Shown here one piece after another: positions 25,548 through 35,248 of a stretch of 64,000 bases of DNA (position 1 is the stretch's first letter; the number at the start of each line of letters is the position of its first letter). The position numbers were made by a program, and so were the translations under genes. The notes beneath the pieces were generated by a model. The model worked only from the letters and a program-made list of their open reading frames with translations, was not told the DNA's origin and did not search any database. Source of the stretch: CAWBUW01 sp963792075 (GTDB lineage: Bacteria > Chloroflexota > Anaerolineae > Anaerolineales > UBA4823); contig CAWBUW010000012.1 in assembly GCA_963792075.1 (NCBI GenBank), positions 186,001 to 250,000 of the forward strand. Direction: 5' to 3'.

Positions 25548-26225
25548 ATGATAGAAAAAAACGAAAATTACACTTCGTATATGGTCGCCGGCCTGGTGAT
25601 GGCTTTGTTGCTCATCGGCAGCCTGGGAATGTACTCATTTCGAGAAACCGGACGCCTGGCCAGCGCAGCCGAGCAATTCGGCAACGAGCGCGTTACACGT
25701 GGCAGCGAAATTTATCAAACGCAGTGCGTTGCCTGTCATGGCGCAACAGGTGAGGGTGGGGTTGGCCCCGCGCTCAACAACCGCACAGTATTAAAAAACA
25801 CCCTGGACAGCGTGTTCTTGTCCGTGATCCGTTCAGGGGTCCCGGGCACACAAATGCCCGCCTGGAGTGTAGATTTCGGCGGCCCACTGACCGATGAAGA
25901 TGTGCGCGACCTGGTCGCATTATTACGCTCCTGGGAACCCATGGCGACTGAGATCACACCACAGCAATATATCCCCGATGCGGCGCGTGGCGCCTCTGTA
26001 TTTGCTAACACCTGCGCTGCGTGCCATGGTTCCCAGGGTGAGGGAGGAATTGGCTTAGCTTTGCGGAACAATGCTTTTATCCAATCTCAAACCAATGCTG
26101 AGATGCTCAAGTTTATTTTGGCCGGGCGGCCCGGTACGGCCATGGCTGGATTTTCCGGCCGCCTGGATGAAACTCAGGTCACTAATGTGATTGCTTTTCT
26201 ACGCTTGTGGCAAGGTGCACCTTGA
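25548..26225 (+). CDS. Membrane-anchored diheme cytochrome c
   Basis: 225 residues: one N-terminal helix (about 9-28) and two haem-c sites (CVACHGATGEGG and CAACHGSQGEGG) in two similar cytochrome domains that look like an internal duplication. Probably receives electrons from the Rieske protein on the outer face of the membrane. Confidence 0.9.
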   Translation: MIEKNENYTSYMVAGLVMALLLIGSLGMYSFRETGRLASAAEQFGNERVTRGSEIYQTQCVACHGATGEGGVGPALNNRTVLKNTLDSVFLSVIRSGVPGTQMPAWSVDFGGPLTDEDVRDLVALLRSWEPMATEITPQQYIPDAARGASVFANTCAACHGSQGEGGIGLALRNNAFIQSQTNAEMLKFILAGRPGTAMAGFSGRLDETQVTNVIAFLRLWQGAP

Positions 26226-26226
26226 G

Positions 26227-26637
26227 ATGAATTCTGTTGAGTTGGGCTGTGGGAACCTCATGAAAAAACATTACGTGGCGCTATTTTATGTTCAAAGCTT
26301 GTTGGGCGAAGGCTTGCAGTATTTGCTGGGCAAGTTGAGTGATGTGAATATCCTTGGCCCGTGGATCCTTGACGCAACCGCTTTGCAGCATTTGAGTACC
26401 CAACTGCCCGACATCGTTGTGATCGCCGATGAGGGTATTGGGGAAGACGATCCTCATTCTCATGGCGCCGCGCTGCTTACTGCTCAAATCCTGGAAAAAT
26501 ATGTTGGGCTGCCAGTGGTGCAGGTTTTGTTAGAACACAACCAGGTGCGCATCTACAAGTCGCACACCGTGCCAGCTCGTGGTGCAGATCTAATTGAAGC
26601 TATTCGTACGCTATGCATCCAATCTGAAAATCCATGA
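26227..26637 (+). CDS. Small unknown protein of the nar operon
   Basis: About 136 residues. I do not recognise the family with certainty. KKHYVALFYVQSLLGEGLQY and TQLPDIVVIADEG have the alternating strand-helix look of a receiver domain, but no phosphorylatable Asp pocket is evident. ATG 26227 is coupled to the upstream stop; ATG 26260 is an alternative. Its place between cytochrome genes suggests a regulatory or assembly role, which is inference only. Confidence 0.65.
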   Translation: MNSVELGCGNLMKKHYVALFYVQSLLGEGLQYLLGKLSDVNILGPWILDATALQHLSTQLPDIVVIADEGIGEDDPHSHGAALLTAQILEKYVGLPVVQVLLEHNQVRIYKSHTVPARGADLIEAIRTLCIQSENP

Positions 26638-26656
26638 GCATCTCGTGGAGGTATTT

Positions 26657-27514
26657 ATGAAACCGCAAGCAAATACAAAGAAGGGTTATCGATGGTTGCT
26701 TTATCCTCTGGCGCTATTTTTAGCAGGCTGGCTGCTTTTTACGACAGCAGACCCGAGTAGAGCAAATTCGACCTGGCAGACTGCAGGGGAGGGCGAGCAA
26801 TTATTCCAAAAAAAATGCAGTGCCTGCCACACCATCGGCAAGGGGGATTTGATTGGACCAGATCTGCAAGGAGTAACGCAGCGCCGCGACAGCACCTGGT
26901 TGGTAAATTTTATCTCTCAACCGGATAAGCAGTTAGCTTCAGGCGATCCAACTGCCCAGGGACTATTGCAAAAATACAAAATAGCGATGCCCAACCTGGG
27001 CCTTACAGACGTACAGGTACTGTCTTTGGTGGCTTACCTGACGAATCCAGGCGCAGTCGGCAGCACAGCTCCCGTTGTGCTTTCTGGAGGACTGCCCCAG
27101 GCAGGTGGAGCGCTTTTTTCCGGCCAGGTCGCTTTCACGAATGGCGGCACACCCTGTATTACCTGTCACAGCACTGCCGGAGTGAATGCCATTGGAGGTG
27201 GCACTTTAGGGCCCGATCTGACTCATGTCTATGGACGCCTTGGCGCCGCCGGGTTAAGCAGCGGTCTCGTTGGGCTGCCGTTCCCTACGATGCAAGGCGT
27301 TTTTGTCAATAACGCGCTCACAGCTCAAGAACAGGCTGACTTATTTGCTTACTTCCAGGAAACCGACCGGCAGCCTGCAGTAACCTCTGCCCTGAACTCC
27401 AATATCGTCCTTGGCCTGGGCGCAGCCGGTGTTTTTATCCTCTTTGGTGTCATGTTGGTCTTCTGGCCTCGCCAGCGCGAGAGCATCTCTGCTCGCCTAC
27501 GAAGAACAGGGTGA
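26657..27514 (+). CDS. Diheme cytochrome c with C-terminal anchor
   Basis: 285 residues. A signal-anchor helix (about 13-30), haem site CSACHTIGKGD with GPDLQGV and AMPNL (Met ligand), a second site CITCHSTAG with GPDLTHVYGR, and a C-terminal helix (about 250-272). It lies just before narG, as NarC-type cytochromes do in Thermus-like nar operons, and may link the bc complex with NarGHI or with the NO reductase. Confidence 0.88.
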   Translation: MKPQANTKKGYRWLLYPLALFLAGWLLFTTADPSRANSTWQTAGEGEQLFQKKCSACHTIGKGDLIGPDLQGVTQRRDSTWLVNFISQPDKQLASGDPTAQGLLQKYKIAMPNLGLTDVQVLSLVAYLTNPGAVGSTAPVVLSGGLPQAGGALFSGQVAFTNGGTPCITCHSTAGVNAIGGGTLGPDLTHVYGRLGAAGLSSGLVGLPFPTMQGVFVNNALTAQEQADLFAYFQETDRQPAVTSALNSNIVLGLGAAGVFILFGVMLVFWPRQRESISARLRRTG

Positions 27515-27560
27515 ACGACCGCCTACGTCATGCTTTGAGAAAAATGTATTGGAGGGCCCA

Positions 27561-30500
27561 ATGGAAAAATGGATCAAGGAAATTGAATCCCCTGCTGAAC
27601 GTAAATGGGAAGAATTTTACCGTAACCGCTTTCAACATGATCGCCGGGTGCGCACCACGCATGGCGTGAACTGTACAGGCAGTTGTTCCTGGGAGGTTTT
27701 TGTTAAGGATGGGATTGTAACCTGGGAGTTACAGGCCACTGACTACCCTCAACTGGAAGAGGGCTTGCCACCCTACGAGCCGCGCGGTTGCCAGCGAGGC
27801 ATCAGTTTTTCGTGGTATCTGTACAGCCCAATCCGGGTGAAATATCCTTATGTTCGCGGTGTATTGCTAGATCTGTGGCGCGATTTACGCTCGCGTATCG
27901 ATGATCCGGTAGAATGTTGGCGCATCATTGCGGAGGATGTACACCTGGGTAATCGTTATAAGCACCAGCGCGGCAAGGGCGGTTTCCGGCGCAGCTCCTG
28001 GGAAGAATGTTTGGAGATTATCGCTTCTTCGGTGATTTATACGATCAAAAAGCATGGCCCTGACCGGGTCAATGGTTTTTCACCGATTCCGGCGATGTCC
28101 CAGGTCAGCTATGCGGCTGGCAGCCGTTTTCTGACCTTATTGGGCGGTGTAGTGATGAGCTTCTATGATTGGTATTGCGACCTGCCACCCGCCAGTCCGG
28201 AGATTTGGGGCGAACAGACAGATGTGCACGAGTCGGCGGACTGGTACAATTCCCGTTTCATTGCCGTTATGGGGGCCAACCTGAATATGACCCGTACTCC
28301 CGATACGCACTTTATTTCTGAGGTGCGCCACGCCGGGGCGAAGCTGACCGTCTTTTCACCCGATTTTTCCCAAGTCGCAAAATATGCCGATTACTGGATT
28401 CCAGTGCATGCCGGACAGGATACTGCTTTTTGGATGGCAGTCAACCACGTGATCCTGACCGAATTTTACGCACAACGCCAGACGCCTTATTTCGTGAGCT
28501 ATCTCAAACAGTACACCGACATGCCCTTCCTGGTTGAGATCAAAGATGGCCATCCCCAGCGCTACCTGCGCGCCAACCGCATGCCCGTATACCGGGATGT
28601 GGAAAATGGCGATTGGAAATTGCTGGTTTGGGATGAAACCTCCGGCAGGCCGCGCATGCCCAAAGGTACGATCGGCTACCGGTGGGCCAAGCAGGACCCG
28701 GGCAAGTGGAATCTGGAGCTGAAGGATGGATTGACAGACGAAGAACTGTCGCCAGAACTCAGCTTTCTTGAACAGCACGATACGGTCCTTCAGGTTGCTT
28801 TTGACGATTTTGGCGCCGGTCAAGAGCTGACGCGCGGCGTGCCGGTGCGCTATGTAGAAATCGAAGGCCACCGCACGGCGATTACCACGGTTTTCGACCT
28901 GATCATGGCCCAGTTTGGCGTACAGCGTGGTCTGGAAGGCGCTTATCCACAGAGCTACACAGATATCGCTCCCTATACCCCTGCCTGGCAAGAACAGTAT
29001 ACCGGAATCCATCGTGATACGCTGCTGCGTTTCGCCCGCGAGTGGGCTACCAACGCAGAGAAAACGCATGGGAAGAACCTGGTGATCATCGGCGCAGGCG
29101 CGAACCACTGGTATCACAATAACCTGCTCTATCGCTCTGCGATCGTGGCCCTGATGCTCACCGGCAGCGTGGGCGTCAACGGCGGCGGCCTGGCCCATTA
29201 CGTAGGACAGGAAAAACTGATCAACCAGGCTTCCTGGGGTGCAATTGCCTTTGCCTCCGATTGGGAAATGGCGCCCCGCCACCAGAATACGCCTTCATTC
29301 CACTATGTACACTCCGATCAATGGCGTTACGAACGCGGCTTTTCGGCCTATGACAGTTTGCCGCGTGACGTATCCGGTGAACACACCATTGATCACCAGG
29401 TGCGCGCGGTGCGGCGCGGCTGGCTGCCCTTTTTTCCGCAGTTTAACCGCAGTTCGTTGGACGTCGTACGCGCTGCACAGTCTCAGGGCGCTCAGAATGA
29501 CGAGCAAATCATCCAGTTTGTAGTGGACCAACTGGTGCAGGGCAAGCTGCACTTTTCGGTCGAGAACCCCGACGCGCCTGAGAACTGGCCGCGGGTCTGG
29601 TTCATCTGGCGCGGCAACGCTATCGGCAGCAGTGCCAAGGGGCACGAATATTTCCTCAAGCACTACCTGGGCACACACACCAATGCCATCGCTCCTGAAA
29701 TGGCCGAAGGTCACGTTAATGAGGTGGGCTTTATTCCCGAAGCCCCAACCGGCAAGATGGACCTTGTGGTTGACCTGAACTTCCGCATGGATACCTCAGC
29801 GCTGTATTCGGATATTGTGCTGCCGGCGGCGACCTGGTATGAAAAGGATGATCTGAATACCACCGACTTGCACTCTTTCATCAACCCCATGCAGGCGGCG
29901 GTGGCTCCAGCATGGGAATCGAAGAGTGACTGGGAGATCTACAAGGCAATTGCCAAAAAGGTCAGTGAGCTTGCGTTGGTCCATCTGCCTGAACCGGTGA
30001 AAGATGTCGTCATGCTGCCTTTGCAGCACGATACACCGGATGAGCTGGCCCAACCCAATATCTGCGATTGGAAAACTGGAGAGGTCGAGCCGGTCCCCGG
30101 TAAAACAATGCCTAAATTTCGCATTGTCGAACGCGACTATGTCAATCTGTATGAGCGCATGGTCAGCCTGGGGCGTGGGGTGGAAAAGAACGGCGTCAAT
30201 GCACACGGACTGACAATCCCGGTAGAGAAAGAATATAAAGATCTACAAGCACGCCAACCACGCCAATATGGGCGCAACGGTACGGCTACGGTTTTCCCAT
30301 CCCTCTACGAAGCACGCCAGGTGGCCGATGCCATCCTGTTTCTGGATCCCTCCTCGAATGGTGAAGTGGCTCACCGTGCTTTTGAAATTGAAGAACACAA
30401 AACCGGACTGTCTTTGACCGACCTGGCGAGTGGCATGCGCGATATCCATTATTCCTTTGCCGACATCGTTACCCAACCCCGGCGAGTGCTCACGACCCCC

Positions 30501-31166
30501 ACCTGGTCTGCCATTGTCAACCAGGGGCGCGCCTACTCTCCGTTTACCATAAACGTCGACCGTTTTGTTCCCTGGCGCACCCTGACCGGCCGCCAGCATT
30601 TTTATCTGGATCATGAAAACTACCTGTTTTGGGGCGAACACTTGCCCACCTATAAGCCGCGCCCTGACCACACCATGCTGGATGAAACTCAGAAGAGCCT
30701 GGCCGAGGCCCAGGGCAAAATGTTGAACTATATCACGCCGCATGGTAAATGGAGCATTCACTCCACGTATTCTGACAACATCCGCATGATGACCCTCTCG
30801 CGGGGCGGCTATCCGGTCTGGCTAAACGATAAAGATGCCGGCGAGTTGGGTATTCGAGATAATGACTGGGTTGAGTTGTTTAATGACAACGGTGTGTTCG
30901 TCCAGCGTGCGATTGTCTCGGCCCGTATTCCACAGGGAGCTGTCTTCGTCTACCACGCCACCGAACGCACCATAGGCATCCCAAAATCGCCCTTGCGGAA
31001 AAAGCGCGCCGGGATGAACAACTCCCTCACCCGCGCTCGCTTGAAACCGGTTCTGATGTCCGGCGGTTACGCTCAATTCACCTACGCTTTCAACTACTGG
31101 GGGCCCACCGGCGTCAATCGGGATACTTTTGTCTTCGTACGCCGGATCGAGAAGCCCGATTTTTAA
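27561..31166 (+). CDS. narG: Respiratory nitrate reductase alpha subunit
   Basis: 1,201 residues; the molybdenum bis-MGD subunit that reduces nitrate to nitrite. The FS0 cluster ligands are His34, Cys38, Cys42 and Cys77 (THGVNCTGSC; GCQRG). The Mo-ligand region YDWYCDLPPASP is at 202-213. No twin-arginine signal is present, so the active site faces the cytoplasm, as in E. coli NarG. The same clade includes cytoplasm-facing nitrite oxidoreductases, so the reverse reaction cannot be excluded from sequence; the nearby NO reductase and NarXL favour reduction. ATG 27561 with GGAGG; earlier in-frame starts overlap the cytochrome gene. Confidence 0.95.
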   Translation: MEKWIKEIESPAERKWEEFYRNRFQHDRRVRTTHGVNCTGSCSWEVFVKDGIVTWELQATDYPQLEEGLPPYEPRGCQRGISFSWYLYSPIRVKYPYVRGVLLDLWRDLRSRIDDPVECWRIIAEDVHLGNRYKHQRGKGGFRRSSWEECLEIIASSVIYTIKKHGPDRVNGFSPIPAMSQVSYAAGSRFLTLLGGVVMSFYDWYCDLPPASPEIWGEQTDVHESADWYNSRFIAVMGANLNMTRTPDTHFISEVRHAGAKLTVFSPDFSQVAKYADYWIPVHAGQDTAFWMAVNHVILTEFYAQRQTPYFVSYLKQYTDMPFLVEIKDGHPQRYLRANRMPVYRDVENGDWKLLVWDETSGRPRMPKGTIGYRWAKQDPGKWNLELKDGLTDEELSPELSFLEQHDTVLQVAFDDFGAGQELTRGVPVRYVEIEGHRTAITTVFDLIMAQFGVQRGLEGAYPQSYTDIAPYTPAWQEQYTGIHRDTLLRFAREWATNAEKTHGKNLVIIGAGANHWYHNNLLYRSAIVALMLTGSVGVNGGGLAHYVGQEKLINQASWGAIAFASDWEMAPRHQNTPSFHYVHSDQWRYERGFSAYDSLPRDVSGEHTIDHQVRAVRRGWLPFFPQFNRSSLDVVRAAQSQGAQNDEQIIQFVVDQLVQGKLHFSVENPDAPENWPRVWFIWRGNAIGSSAKGHEYFLKHYLGTHTNAIAPEMAEGHVNEVGFIPEAPTGKMDLVVDLNFRMDTSALYSDIVLPAATWYEKDDLNTTDLHSFINPMQAAVAPAWESKSDWEIYKAIAKKVSELALVHLPEPVKDVVMLPLQHDTPDELAQPNICDWKTGEVEPVPGKTMPKFRIVERDYVNLYERMVSLGRGVEKNGVNAHGLTIPVEKEYKDLQARQPRQYGRNGTATVFPSLYEARQVADAILFLDPSSNGEVAHRAFEIEEHKTGLSLTDLASGMRDIHYSFADIVTQPRRVLTTPTWSAIVNQGRAYSPFTINVDRFVPWRTLTGRQHFYLDHENYLFWGEHLPTYKPRPDHTMLDETQKSLAEAQGKMLNYITPHGKWSIHSTYSDNIRMMTLSRGGYPVWLNDKDAGELGIRDNDWVELFNDNGVFVQRAIVSARIPQGAVFVYHATERTIGIPKSPLRKKRAGMNNSLTRARLKPVLMSGGYAQFTYAFNYWGPTGVNRDTFVFVRRIEKPDF

Positions 31167-31176
31167 GGAGCAATCT

Positions 31177-32691
31177 ATGAATGTGCGCGCACATATGAGC
31201 ATGCTGTTCCACCTGGATAAGTGCATTGGTTGTCATACCTGTTCGATTGCCTGTAAGAATTTGTGGACGGATCGGAAGGGCGCAGAGTACATGTGGTGGA
31301 ATAACGTGGAAACACGCCCAGGAACAGGCTACCCCACTCAATGGGAAAACCAACAACACTATCATGGTGGGTGGGAACGCAAACAGAGCAAGCTGAACCT
31401 GCGTTTGCATTCCAGGCTCAAGGGCCTGGCAAACCTGTTCTTCAACCCATCCTTGCCCACCCTGGAAGATTACTATGAACCTTTCTCTTTCCGTTACCAG
31501 GATTTGTTCAATGCCCCGGCAGGAGATGACCAACCTACCGCCATTCCCATCTCGCAAATTACCGGCCAACCGATCGAGATCAAAACCGGGCCAAACTGGG
31601 ATGATGACCTGGGCGGCTCGACCATTTACGCCCGCAACGATCCAAATATGGAAGGCGTTCCGCAGGAAGTGCGCGCCCAGATGCAGGAACTTGAACGGGT
31701 GGTATTCAACTATCTGCCGCGCATTTGCAATCACTGCCTCAACCCGGCCTGCGTGGCCGCCTGCCCTTCTGGGGCAATCTACAAGCGCGGCGAAGATGGG
31801 ATCGTGCTGGTCAACGAAAATAAATGCCGCGCCTGGCGCATGTGCGTTGCGGCCTGCCCTTATAAAAAAGTGTATTACAACTGGTCTACAGGTAAATCCG
31901 AAAAGTGCATCTTGTGCTTCCCACGCCTGGAAACAGGCCAGGCCCCGGCCTGCGCCCACTCTTGTGTAGGCCGCATCCGTTACATGGGCGTCTTACTTTA
32001 TGATGCTGATCGTATCCCAAACGCAGCCAATGTGGAAGATCATGAACTGGTAGCAGCCCACAACGCCGTGATCCTGGACCCCAACGATCCCCAGGTGATT
32101 GCCGCTGCAAAAGCGAACGGGATTGACGATGGCTGGTTGGAAGCGGCGCGCAAATCGCCGGTATACCAGTTTATTAAGGAATGGGGATTAGCCCTGCCGC
32201 TCCATCCCGAATATCGCACGATGGCGATGATGTACTACATCCCGCCGCTCTCGCCGGTCGTCAGTGTGATTGAGGAAGAACTGTTCCGGCTTGATCTGGT
32301 AGATAGCCCCGCCGGGAATGATTTCGAGCTTTTCAACCGCCTGGATGCCGCCCGTCTGCCCATACGTTACCTGGCGAACCTGTTCAGCGCCGGGAACGAA
32401 GAACTGATCGAGCAAGCATTGCGCAGGATGTTGGCTGTACGCACCTACATGCGTCACAAGACGGTGGAGGGTCAAATCACAGCGCAAACTGTGCAATTGT
32501 TGGCCGAGGCGGGCTTGAGCCAGGAACAGGCAGAAGCCATCTACGCCATGACAACCCTGCCTAAGCTCGAGGAGCGTTTCGTGCTGCCGCCTTACCATCG
32601 CGAAATGTCGATTGAAAGTTGGCAAGATCCTCTTGCGCATAAGGGCGAGGTTGGCATGGGATATGTTCAAATGCCAAAGCGAGGTGAATGA
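31177..32691 (+). CDS. narH: Respiratory nitrate reductase beta subunit
   Basis: 504 residues; carries electrons from NarI to NarG through four Fe-S clusters. Cys motifs: C16/C19/C22/C26 (CIGCHTCSIAC), CNHCLNPACVAACPSG, CRAWRMCVAACPYKK (the Trp-containing motif that gives a 3Fe-4S cluster) and CILCFPRLE...CAHSC. AAGGAG before ATG 31177. Confidence 0.96.
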   Translation: MNVRAHMSMLFHLDKCIGCHTCSIACKNLWTDRKGAEYMWWNNVETRPGTGYPTQWENQQHYHGGWERKQSKLNLRLHSRLKGLANLFFNPSLPTLEDYYEPFSFRYQDLFNAPAGDDQPTAIPISQITGQPIEIKTGPNWDDDLGGSTIYARNDPNMEGVPQEVRAQMQELERVVFNYLPRICNHCLNPACVAACPSGAIYKRGEDGIVLVNENKCRAWRMCVAACPYKKVYYNWSTGKSEKCILCFPRLETGQAPACAHSCVGRIRYMGVLLYDADRIPNAANVEDHELVAAHNAVILDPNDPQVIAAAKANGIDDGWLEAARKSPVYQFIKEWGLALPLHPEYRTMAMMYYIPPLSPVVSVIEEELFRLDLVDSPAGNDFELFNRLDAARLPIRYLANLFSAGNEELIEQALRRMLAVRTYMRHKTVEGQITAQTVQLLAEAGLSQEQAEAIYAMTTLPKLEERFVLPPYHREMSIESWQDPLAHKGEVGMGYVQMPKRGE

Positions 32692-33218
32692 TGAGCGATT
32701 TTGATTTTAAAGAAGGCATTTACGCTATCCTGGCAGACGCTTTGCATTATCCGTATCCTGGATTATTGGCAAAACTACAGGCAGGTATCCAAACATTTCC
32801 TCAAAGCCCGGCTCGCATCGCGTTTCAAACTTTTGTGGATTCCATCCAGAGGCTTACCTTAGGAGAATGGGAAGAGTTGTATACCCACACGCTGGACCTG
32901 AATCCCGCTGTAGCTCCCTATATCGGCTACCAGCTTTGGGGCGATGGCTACCCACGCGGCAACTTCATGGCGGCGTTGAACCGGACTTATCGGGATGCAG
33001 GGGTTGAAGTGGACGGAGAGCTGCCCGACCACCTGGGGGTTGTCCTGACTTATCTGGAGACCGGTTCCCATCTGCCTACCGAGCTGGTCGAGGCCTTCGA
33101 ACCTGCCATACAGAAAATGCTCGCTACTTTACGAAAAAGCGAAGCTGATAACCCTTATGTTTATTTGCTCGAAACTGTAGCTCAAACGGCCGCGCTCAAA
33201 ACCGTGCAAAATACATGA
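32691..33218 (+). CDS. narJ: Nitrate reductase chaperone
   Basis: 175 residues; all-helical TorD/NarJ-type chaperone needed to insert the Mo cofactor into NarG. Typical features are the N-terminal ILADALHYPYP and the DLNPAVAPYIGYQLWGDGY segment (the NarJ Y-GDxP-like region). Starts at ATG 32691, overlapping the narH stop; an adjacent ATG at 32688 is equally in frame. Confidence 0.9.
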   Translation: MSDFDFKEGIYAILADALHYPYPGLLAKLQAGIQTFPQSPARIAFQTFVDSIQRLTLGEWEELYTHTLDLNPAVAPYIGYQLWGDGYPRGNFMAALNRTYRDAGVEVDGELPDHLGVVLTYLETGSHLPTELVEAFEPAIQKMLATLRKSEADNPYVYLLETVAQTAALKTVQNT

Positions 33219-33232
33219 AGTTGGAGAGACCT

Positions 33233-33913
33233 ATGGACTGGAACACTCTTTTGTTTGTTTATTTCCCTTATGTGGCCTTCGTCCTGGCTGTTGTAGTTAC
33301 AGTATACCGCTCGCTCTATAGGCCGTTTACGATCTCCAGCCTGTCCTCCCAGCTATTGGAGAACAAGAAACTGTACTGGGGCTCGATCTCTTTCCACTGG
33401 GGCATCGTCCTGATCTTGCTCATGCACCTGTTTGCCGTATTTTTCCCGCGCGGCTTGCGCTTGTGGAATTCGGTTCCTTTACGCCTGTATTTGCTGGAAC
33501 TCTCTGGCCTGGCGCTGGGATTGTGGTGCCTGGGTGGGCTGTTCATCTTGCTTTGGCGGCGACTGAGCAACCGGCGTGTGTGGATGGTGACAACGCCGAT
33601 GGATCTGGTTGTGCTGCTCTTGCTGCTGCTTTCGGTGGTTACGGGCGTGATTGTCGCCACCACTTATCGCTTCGGCTCTTACTGGTTCATAGCCGTGTTC
33701 ACACCTTATCTGACTTCCCTGTTTGTATTACAGCCCAGGGTTGGACTGGTAGCGCCGCTGCCCTGGCTGATCAAGTTACACCTGCTCAATTTCTTTGTGC
33801 TGCTGGTCGTTTTCCCCTTCAGCCGCCTGGTGCATATTTTTACTTACCCGCTGGGCTACCTGCTCCGCCCCTGGCAGGTTGTGATTTGGAATCGAAAACA
33901 AGGAAAATCTTGA
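33233..33913 (+). CDS. narI: Nitrate reductase gamma subunit (cytochrome b)
   Basis: 226 residues, five transmembrane helices; binds two haems b and oxidises quinol for NarGH. Histidines in ISFHWGIVLILLMH and in IKLHLLNFF...SRLVHIFTYP match the ligands. ATG 33233 has GGAGAG upstream and begins just before helix one; ATG 33215, overlapping narJ, is the alternative. Confidence 0.93.
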   Translation: MDWNTLLFVYFPYVAFVLAVVVTVYRSLYRPFTISSLSSQLLENKKLYWGSISFHWGIVLILLMHLFAVFFPRGLRLWNSVPLRLYLLELSGLALGLWCLGGLFILLWRRLSNRRVWMVTTPMDLVVLLLLLLSVVTGVIVATTYRFGSYWFIAVFTPYLTSLFVLQPRVGLVAPLPWLIKLHLLNFFVLLVVFPFSRLVHIFTYPLGYLLRPWQVVIWNRKQGKS

Positions 33914-33916
33914 TAG

Positions 33917-35221
33917 ATGAACGCAATCAAAGGCACACCAACCCTGGGACTAGTGGGCGCAACGCTGGGTTTCTTTTCTGGCTTTGCAGCAGTATCGCTC
34001 TTTGGCCCGACCGCCAGCCGGTTCAATCAAATCATGCATCTCGACCCAGTTCTCGTCGGGTTGCTCATTGCCATCCCTTCGCTCTCAGGCTCTTTACTGC
34101 GCATCCCCTTTGGCGCCTGGGCCAATTCAAGCGGCGGACGCAAGCCATTTTTGATTTTGCTTTGGCTCTCTGTGGCCGGCATGGCAGGTTTATTAGGCAC
34201 GGTTTATTTCTTGTATCCCCAAAACCTCAACGGTTCAGTATATCCACTCCTTTTATTCTTGGGTTTTTTGTCCGGTTGTGGCATCGCCACCTTTTCGGTG
34301 GGAATCGGACAGGTTTCATACTGGTTTCCGCAATCCCGCCAGGGCGCTGCGCTAGGCGCCTATGCCGGGCTGGGCAACCTGGCGCCCGGTTTATTTTCTC
34401 TTCTGCTGCCAGTAGTTTTGGGCGGATGGGGGTTGGCAGGCGCTTACCTGGCATGGTTGTTGTTTTTGTTAGCGGGTACGCTGACTTACCAATTCATTGG
34501 GCGAAATGCCTGGTATTTTCAATTGCAACAGCAGGGGTTTTCGAAAGATGCTGCCCATGTGCACGCCGCAGAAATGGGTCAACAAATCTATCCTCGTGGT
34601 AACGCCCGGCAAAGCCTGGTAAATGCTGCCAAAATAGGGCAGACCTGGCTGCTGGTGGCAATTTACTTTACTACATTTGGCGGATTTATTGCAATAACTG
34701 CCTGGTTGCCCACTTACTGGAAAGAATATTTTCAGGTCAGCGCAGTCACCGCGGGTAGCCTGACAGCGCTCTATTCATTGACCGCCTCAATCATGCGGGT
34801 GTTAGGTGGAAATCTTTCCGACCGAATAGGGGGTGAGCGTACCGCAATCTTGTCGCTGCTGATAACCCTGGCAGGCGCCGCTATCATGAGTTTTTCGAAT
34901 ATTTTTTGGCTTAGCCTTCTCGGCATTGTATGGATGGCGATTGGCATGGGGGTCGCCAATGCAGCGGTGTTCAAACTCATGCCGCAATATGTGCCGCAAG
35001 CCGTGGGTGGCGCGGCCGGTTGGATCGGCGGTTTGGGCGCTTTTGGAGGATTCGTTATTCCTCCGGTTTTGGGCGTATTTGTCCGTACGCTGGGCGCGCA
35101 AGGATATGCCAGCGGTTTTATGACTTTTGTTTTGCTGGCGGTGCTTGCGCTTGGTATGGCCTTCAGCCTGAGGCGAGCTCATCGCCTTAAAACGGAAACA
35201 AAAGAAGCCCTGGTTGTATAA
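33917..35221 (+). CDS. narK: Nitrate/nitrite transporter (MFS)
   Basis: 434 residues with twelve helices. NNP-family signatures are visible: LGAYAGLGNLAPGLFSLLLP and GGAAGWIGGLGAFGGFVIPP, plus the loop GAWANSSGGRKPF. It imports nitrate and/or exports nitrite, needed because NarG acts in the cytoplasm. Last gene of the nar operon, converging on norB. Confidence 0.93.
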   Translation: MNAIKGTPTLGLVGATLGFFSGFAAVSLFGPTASRFNQIMHLDPVLVGLLIAIPSLSGSLLRIPFGAWANSSGGRKPFLILLWLSVAGMAGLLGTVYFLYPQNLNGSVYPLLLFLGFLSGCGIATFSVGIGQVSYWFPQSRQGAALGAYAGLGNLAPGLFSLLLPVVLGGWGLAGAYLAWLLFLLAGTLTYQFIGRNAWYFQLQQQGFSKDAAHVHAAEMGQQIYPRGNARQSLVNAAKIGQTWLLVAIYFTTFGGFIAITAWLPTYWKEYFQVSAVTAGSLTALYSLTASIMRVLGGNLSDRIGGERTAILSLLITLAGAAIMSFSNIFWLSLLGIVWMAIGMGVANAAVFKLMPQYVPQAVGGAAGWIGGLGAFGGFVIPPVLGVFVRTLGAQGYASGFMTFVLLAVLALGMAFSLRRAHRLKTETKEALVV

Positions 35222-35248
35222 GCGTGCGGCCGCCGCCCTCAAGACTTT

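Noticed and set aside
27411..27560. Longer narG start inside the preceding cytochrome gene
   Set aside because: It would overlap the cytochrome reading frame and add a non-conserved 50-residue extension; ATG 27561 has a clear GGAGG and the conserved NarG start.
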